DNA from: an uncultured Clostridia bacterium
GTDB lineage: Bacteria; Bacillota; Clostridia; Oscillospirales; Acutalibacteraceae
Length of the DNA: 64,000 bases
NCBI GenBank assembly: GCA_937907605.1
Contig: CALCYI010000048.1
Span: 1 to 64,000, forward strand
Direction of reading: 5' to 3'
Position numbers and translations under genes: made by a program. Shown here piece by piece: positions 59,711 through 64,000 of this stretch. Every line of letters starts with the position of its first letter. The first letter of the stretch is position 1. Under the pieces are notes generated by a model. The model was not told where the DNA came from. It saw only the letters and a program-made list of their open reading frames with translations, and did no database searches.

Positions 59711-60217
59711 ATGGACAATGTTTTATATGAATATCAGTTTCAGATTTTAGATTATCTACCGTATTTTATTCCTCTTGCCATAGGAATTGTTGCATTATTT
59801 GTCCGAAAGCCAAGAGGTGCAAAAACCGGTATAAGAATAATGTACCTTGTTTTCCGCGTTGTAGGAATAGCGGCGATAATAATCGGCATTATTGTTTTAT
59901 CAAACGCTTTTCACGTACACCACGATATGAAAAATGCTCTTGAAAACGATACCGCTCTTGTAGTACAGGGCGAAATAGAAAACTATCGTTTTGAAGAGGT
60001 CGGCAACGGATATTATACAGAAAGCTTTGAGGTCAACGGTATAAAGTTTTCAAATGATTTTTATGATTTGCCTGACGAATATGTTGAGGAAAATTCTACC
60101 AACGGCTATTTTTCGGGCAACGGTCAAAAGGTCTTAATCAAATATATCCATTATGACAGCGATAATCCCGATGAAGAGGATACAAACAATATTGTATATG
60201 CAGTACAGTTGGAGTAA
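59711..60217 (+). CDS. Two-TM membrane protein of unknown function
   Basis: 168 residues: TM helices at about 16-33 and 45-68, then an external beta-rich domain (about 80-168) with TALVVQGEIENYRFEEVGNG, similar in outline to DUF3592-like proteins. More AT-rich than its neighbours. Lacks an obvious ribosome binding site. Last gene of the stress operon or an insertion into it. Confidence 0.65.
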   Translation: MDNVLYEYQFQILDYLPYFIPLAIGIVALFVRKPRGAKTGIRIMYLVFRVVGIAAIIIGIIVLSNAFHVHHDMKNALENDTALVVQGEIENYRFEEVGNGYYTESFEVNGIKFSNDFYDLPDEYVEENSTNGYFSGNGQKVLIKYIHYDSDNPDEEDTNNIVYAVQLE

Positions 60218-60219
60218 TA

Positions 60220-60275
60220 CAAGTGCGGTCAATGCCCGCGCTCAATTCATAATTCACAATTCATAATTCATAATT
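60220..60275. repeat. AT-rich direct repeat run
   Basis: Repeated TTCATAATTCACAATTCATA-type text. It resembles runs at 36880 and 46640. Confidence 0.5.
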
Positions 60276-60310
60276 AAAAAATCCTGACGGAAGTTCCGTC
60301 AGGATTTTTG
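60276..60310. terminator. Bidirectional terminator
   Basis: ATCCTGACGGAA/TTCCGTCAGGAT stem (60281-60292 and 60294-60305) with A run before and T run after, just past the pnp stop on the minus strand. Confidence 0.85.
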
Positions 60311-60315
60311 TTTAC

Positions 60316-62508
60316 TTACTTGTCCCTTCTCGGTCTGCGGGGACGGGAGCCGCCGCTCTTGCGGGGCTTTTCGTCGATATCGTTTTCGGGCTTCATACCC
60401 TCGAGCTCGATAAGCGCGTCGCGTCGGGACAGGTCAATCTTGCCCTCGTCGGTAATACCGATGCACTTAACGATTACGGAGTCGCCTACGTTTACAACGT
60501 CCTCAACCTTTGCCGTTCTCTTAACGTCAAGGCGGGAGATATGAACGAGTCCTTCCTTGCCCGGTGCGATTTCAACGAATGCGCCGAAGTTCATAAGACG
60601 GGTTACAACGCCGTTGTAGAAAGCGCCGATTTCGGGGTCGGAAGCGATAAGGCGTACAAGCTCGATAGCAGCGTCGCACTTGTCTGCGTCCTGACCTGAT
60701 ACGAATACGTTACCGTCCTCTTCAATCTCAATCTTAACGTCATAGTCAGCCTGAATCTGCTGAATAATCTTGCCGCCCTTGCCGATAACGTCGCCGATTT
60801 TATCGGGATTGATAGCGGTCGTCTTCATCTTAGGAGCGTACTTGGAGAGTTCTGCCCTCGGCTCGCTGATAACGGGAAGCATTACCTCGTCAAGAATGTA
60901 ATTCCTTGCCTTATGAGTCTTAGCAAACGCTTCCTTAATAATTTCGGGAGTTAAGCCGTGAACCTTGAGGTCCATCTGGATTGCGGTAATGCCCTTCTTA
61001 GTACCCGCAACCTTGAAGTCCATATCGCCGTAGAAATCCTCTAAGCCCTGGATATCAACCATCGTCATAAAGTCGCCGTAAACGCCCTCATCGCCCGTGA
61101 TAAGACCGCAGGAGATACCCGCAACGGGTGCCTTAATCGGAACGCCCGCAGCCATAAGAGCAAGCGTTGAGCCGCAGATTGAGCCCTGCGAGGTTGAGCC
61201 GTTGGAGGAGAGAACCTCGGATACGACGCGGATAGTATACGGAAATTCCTCAACGGGAGGAATTACGGGAAGGAGCGCCTTTTCAGCAAGCGCGCCGTGA
61301 CCGATTTCACGTCTGCCAGGTCCCCTTGAGGGCTTCGTTTCGCCTACTGAATACGACGGGAAGTTGTAGTGGTGGATATATCTCTTTTCGGTCTGCTCGT
61401 CAAGTCCGTCAAGCGCCTGTGCGTCGCGGATACCGCCGAGGGTAGCGATAGAAAGCACCTGGGTCTGACCTCTTGTAAACATACCCGAGCCGTGAACGCG
61501 GGCGAGAAGGTCAATCTCTGCGTTAAGAGGACGGATTTCGTCAATTCCTCTGCCGTCAACTCTCTTATGCTCGTCCTTGAGCCATGCGCGTACGACGTGC
61601 TTCTGAACGAGGTACATAATCTCGTCAAGCTTTGCGGTATTATCCTCAAAGCGTTCGTCAAACTTCTCGTGTACTGCCTCGTAAATCGGGAGGAGTCTTT
61701 CGTCGCGCACATTCTTGTCGTCGGTGTCGAGAGCCTTCTTGACATCCTCAATACAGAACGCTTCAATTTCAGCCATAATCTCGGGGTCTGGGTCGCTTGA
61801 TTCATACTCAAACTTAGGCTTGCCCACCTCGTCAACTATGCCCTGGATGAATTTAACGATTTTCTTATTCTCTTCGTGTCCTGCCATAATAGCGTTGAAC
61901 ATCATATCGTCGTCAATCTCGTTAGCGCCCGCTTCAATCATAGCTACTAAGTCGGCAGTTGAAGCAACGGTGAGAACGAGGTCGCTCTTTGCCCTCTGCT
62001 CAAGGGTGGGATTAATGACGATTTTCCCGTCAACGATACCTACGTTAACGCCTGAAATCGGACCGTCCCACGGAATATCGGAAATTGCGATAGCGGCGGA
62101 TACGCCTATCATCGCAGTAATTTCGGGCGAGCAGTCGGGGTCAACGGACATAACGGTTGCAACTACCGAGCAATCGTTCCTTAAATCCTTCGGGAAAAGC
62201 GGACGGATAGGACGGTCGATACAGCGGGAAGCGAGTATCGCCTTTTCGCTCGGTCTGCTCTCTCTTCTCTGGAAGGAGCCCGGGATTTTGCCTACTGAAT
62301 ATAATTTTTCCTCAAAGTCTACGCTGAGCGGGAAGAAATCAACGCTCTCCCTGGGCTTCGCGGAAGCGGTAACGTTACAAAGCACCTCGGTTTCGCCGTA
62401 GCGAGCCATAATTGAAGCGTTTGCAAGCCCCGCCATCTTGCCGGTTTCAAGCGTAAGCTTTCTGCCTGCAAGCTCGGTTTCCCAAACCTTAAAATTCTTG
62501 AAAAACAT
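60316..62508 (-). CDS. pnp: Polynucleotide phosphorylase
   Basis: 730 residues: two RNase PH domains, a helical domain between them, then a KH domain (DKIGDVIGKGGKIIQQIQ) and an S1 domain (GAFYNGVVTRLMNFGAFVEI), and a basic C-terminal tail rich in Arg. Degrades RNA 3'-5' phosphorolytically. It follows rpsO on the same strand, the classic arrangement. Confidence 0.97.
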   Translation of the reverse strand: MFFKNFKVWETELAGRKLTLETGKMAGLANASIMARYGETEVLCNVTASAKPRESVDFFPLSVDFEEKLYSVGKIPGSFQRRESRPSEKAILASRCIDRPIRPLFPKDLRNDCSVVATVMSVDPDCSPEITAMIGVSAAIAISDIPWDGPISGVNVGIVDGKIVINPTLEQRAKSDLVLTVASTADLVAMIEAGANEIDDDMMFNAIMAGHEENKKIVKFIQGIVDEVGKPKFEYESSDPDPEIMAEIEAFCIEDVKKALDTDDKNVRDERLLPIYEAVHEKFDERFEDNTAKLDEIMYLVQKHVVRAWLKDEHKRVDGRGIDEIRPLNAEIDLLARVHGSGMFTRGQTQVLSIATLGGIRDAQALDGLDEQTEKRYIHHYNFPSYSVGETKPSRGPGRREIGHGALAEKALLPVIPPVEEFPYTIRVVSEVLSSNGSTSQGSICGSTLALMAAGVPIKAPVAGISCGLITGDEGVYGDFMTMVDIQGLEDFYGDMDFKVAGTKKGITAIQMDLKVHGLTPEIIKEAFAKTHKARNYILDEVMLPVISEPRAELSKYAPKMKTTAINPDKIGDVIGKGGKIIQQIQADYDVKIEIEEDGNVFVSGQDADKCDAAIELVRLIASDPEIGAFYNGVVTRLMNFGAFVEIAPGKEGLVHISRLDVKRTAKVEDVVNVGDSVIVKCIGITDEGKIDLSRRDALIELEGMKPENDIDEKPRKSGGSRPRRPRRDK

Positions 62509-62757
62509 AGTTTTACCTCTCTTTCATTTTATATCAAAGAAGGGTAAATTGTAATAAATTGAGAGCACTAATACAATTAACAATTAACAATTAACAATTG
62601 AGGGCGGGACACCCGCACCCGATTCGTAGGGGCGAGCATTGCTCGCCAGATAAATTAACAATTGGCGATTGAAAATTGAGGGTGCTGCGCACAGCGTTTT
62701 AATGCCTCCAATTTATCACAATTACATCCCCTTCTTTATTGACAAAACAGTAAACAA
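62509..62757. repeat. Intergenic repeats between rpsO and pnp
   Basis: No gene. Contains CAATTAACAATTAACAATTG-type runs (about 62574-62600), the GTAGGGGCGAGCATTGCTC hairpin (62626-62647) and the GGGTGCTGCGCACAGCG block (62680-62696), all seen elsewhere in the window. The pnp ribosome binding site (GAGAGG) lies at its left end. Confidence 0.65.
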
Positions 62758-62788
62758 GGCAGACAGAGTATGCTATACTCCGCCTGCC
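62758..62788 (-). terminator. Terminator-like hairpin after rpsO
   Basis: GGCAGACAGAGTA/TACTCCGCCTGCC near-perfect stem (62758-62770 and 62776-62788) with a weak U-rich tail on the minus strand. Partial read-through into pnp is likely. Confidence 0.65.
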
Positions 62789-62798
62789 GATTGCTTGA

Positions 62799-63107
62799 TT
62801 AATCCTCTGCGCTTTCAGCAGCCTCTGCTGTGTTACGCTCGATTGTGTTACGGATACCGAGCTTAGCGATAAGCTGACGATACTCGTTAACGTCCTTTGA
62901 GTAGATGTAGTTAAGAAGATTTCTTCTGTGACCTACCATCTTAAGAAGACCGCGGCGAGAATGATGGTCCTTCTTATGAACCTTAAGGTGCTCGGTGAGC
63001 TCCTGAATTCTCTTGGTTAAAACGGCAACCTGTACCTGCGCGGAGCCTGTATCGCCCTCGTGAACGGCATACTCCTTGATGATTGCCTGCTTTTCAGCCT
63101 GTGTCAT
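62799..63107 (-). CDS. rpsO: 30S ribosomal protein S15
   Basis: The start at 63107 has AAGGTGG at 7 bases; upstream in-frame ATGs (63125, 63149) are in the leader and give an unusually long protein. 102 residues (bacterial S15 is about 89), with the core signature HHSRRGLLKMVGHRRNLLNY and an acidic C-terminal extension (ERNTAEAAESAED) that is longer than usual. Binds the central domain of 16S rRNA. S15 often represses its own translation through the leader. Confidence 0.95.
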   Translation of the reverse strand: MTQAEKQAIIKEYAVHEGDTGSAQVQVAVLTKRIQELTEHLKVHKKDHHSRRGLLKMVGHRRNLLNYIYSKDVNEYRQLIAKLGIRNTIERNTAEAAESAED

Positions 63108-63201
63108 AGCATTTCCACCTTTCATAATATTTGCCTTTGCGAAGAACACAGAAGCAGGATGGTGAACCCTGAATCCGAGTAATTCGTTTACAGCGTTTCG
63201 T

Positions 63202-63230
63202 ATTATAGCATAATAATTTTTATTTGTAAA
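63202..63230 (-). promoter_or_regulatory. Promoter of rpsO
   Basis: Minus strand TTTACA (63225-63230), 17-base spacer, TATAAT (63202-63207), giving a leader of about 90 bases. Confidence 0.7.
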
Positions 63231-63239
63231 GAAAAATTT

Positions 63240-64000
63240 TTATTCGTATCTCAGCGCGTCAATCGGGTTGAGCTTTGCCGCCTTGTTCGCAGGCGCATAT
63301 CCGAAGATTAATCCGATAAGAAGCGAGAAGCCCGCCGCAATTAGAATTGAGGCAATATTCGGCATAGAGGAATAGCCGAGTAGCTTGCTGAGCCCCATAC
63401 CGAGCGATATGCCTATGACAATTCCTATAATACCTCCGACAAGACATATAACCATTGCTTCCGTCACGAACTGAAGGCGGATTGAAGCGTTAGTTGCTCC
63501 GAGCGCCTTACGCGTACCGATTTCCTTAGTCCTTTCGGTAATCGACACGAGCATAATATTCATTACGCCGATACCGCCGACGAGAAGGCTGATTGCCGCA
63601 ATCGCCGCTATTGCGTAAGAAATAGTGTCGATAACATCGGTAAGGGTCGAAATCACTGATTCAAGCGAGGTGGTCTCCACCGTCCAGGAGTCGTTATTCT
63701 TATAAAACGAGGAGAAAAAGTCGTTAGTGGTTTCAAGGAAGGTAAGAGTATCGGTAGAGCTGCTTGCCTTAACGGTTATCGACTGATATCCGTCGCCGCT
63801 TCCCGAAATTGCCCTTGCACATTCAAGCGGTATATAAAGCGTCGTGGTTTCGCTCGTTTTGCTGTCCTCATTGGAGGAGGCTGTCTCGCTCTCGTACTCA
63901 TATACGCCCGTGATATAAAACGTATACGGTACATTATTAAGGGTTATCTTAAAGCTTTCGCCTACGGCAGAGGCAGGATTAAGCCCCAGCGTGTTTTCAA
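63240..64000 (-). CDS. MacB-type ABC transporter permease, 5' part outside the window
   Basis: The frame stays open from the window edge to the stop at 63240 (253 residues seen). The first ~110 residues belong to the MacB periplasmic core domain (including YITGVYEYESETASS and ISGSGDGYQSITVKAS). The last ~145 form the FtsX domain with three TM helices and the SITERTKEIGTRKALGATN motif between helices 1 and 2. Works with an ATPase, presumably encoded to the right. A GTG inside the frame is not the start. Confidence 0.88.
   Translation of the reverse strand, partial: ENTLGLNPASAVGESFKITLNNVPYTFYITGVYEYESETASSNEDSKTSETTTLYIPLECARAISGSGDGYQSITVKASSSTDTLTFLETTNDFFSSFYKNNDSWTVETTSLESVISTLTDVIDTISYAIAAIAAISLLVGGIGVMNIMLVSITERTKEIGTRKALGATNASIRLQFVTEAMVICLVGGIIGIVIGISLGMGLSKLLGYSSMPNIASILIAAGFSLLIGLIFGYAPANKAAKLNPIDALRYE

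Noticed and set aside
61715..62401. Plus-strand 228-residue frame inside pnp
   Set aside because: Opposite a confidently identified pnp; a Ser-rich shadow frame.
62509..62798. A possible attenuated small gene between rpsO and pnp
   Set aside because: Only repeat blocks and hairpins are present; the short plus frame there has no start signal.

Overview
The window looks like part of the chromosome of a low-to-mid GC, spore-forming, Gram-positive anaerobe of the class Clostridia, most likely an Oscillospiraceae/Ruminococcaceae-type gut bacterium. The evidence is a SpoIIE sporulation phosphatase, a transketolase split into two genes, a class B sortase with an SPKTG-type substrate and an LCP protein, mini-RNase III next to Obg, DUF1934-argS synteny, strong AGGAGG-type ribosome binding sites, and pectin/xyloside-type glycosidases. 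The assignment comes from gene content only.

Layout. 1-4.5 kb: two envelope proteins of unknown function, a zinc-ribbon membrane protein and a C_GCAxxG_C_C protein. 4.4-6.8 kb: serC-serA, driven by a consensus promoter. 6.9-9.7 kb: an AT-rich accessory block of acetyltransferases and a P-loop kinase behind a structured leader. 9.8-14.2 kb: murI-DUF1934-argS-radical SAM operon. 14.4-16.6 kb: three unknown proteins. 16.7-19.3 kb: a membrane-embedded M28 peptidase and a DUF1015 protein.

19.4-29.9 kb: a compact, wholly minus-strand PBSX-like phage gene cluster. It runs TerS, TerL, portal, protease/scaffold, decoration protein, capsid, connectors, LysM baseplate protein, XkdQ, gpV, XkdS, gpJ, XkdU and tail fibre. 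It contains no sheath, tube, tape measure, lysis or integrase gene. 30.0-32.8 kb: an AT-rich plus-strand cassette of a Phd/YefM-like antitoxin, a nuclease-methyltransferase fusion and a one-TRD specificity subunit, behind a promoter embedded in palindromes.

32.9-36.8 kb: spoIIE with a coupled GlmS-like pseudo-amidotransferase. 36.9-39.5 kb: a folded intergenic element, tRNA-Val(TAC), mini-RNase III, obgE and a DUF1858 protein. 39.6-46.6 kb: DUF1846, a GH39-like glycosidase, a DUF1624 acyltransferase, a GH28-like protein, a SecB-like protein and a Cys-rich protein. 46.8-51.6 kb: split transketolase, then LCP, sortase B and sortase substrate. 51.7-57.7 kb: heterodimeric ABC exporter, ksgA and a MATE exporter. 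58.0-60.2 kb: an envelope-stress operon (NfeD, SPFH, PspC and an unknown protein). 60.3-64.0 kb: pnp, rpsO and the 3' part of a MacB-type permease that runs off the window.

Several genes use starts other than the first in-frame one. These starts were chosen from ribosome binding sites and overlaps and are noted in each entry. Intergenic gaps carry recurring short repeat families. No CRISPR array, rRNA or intact transposase gene was seen.
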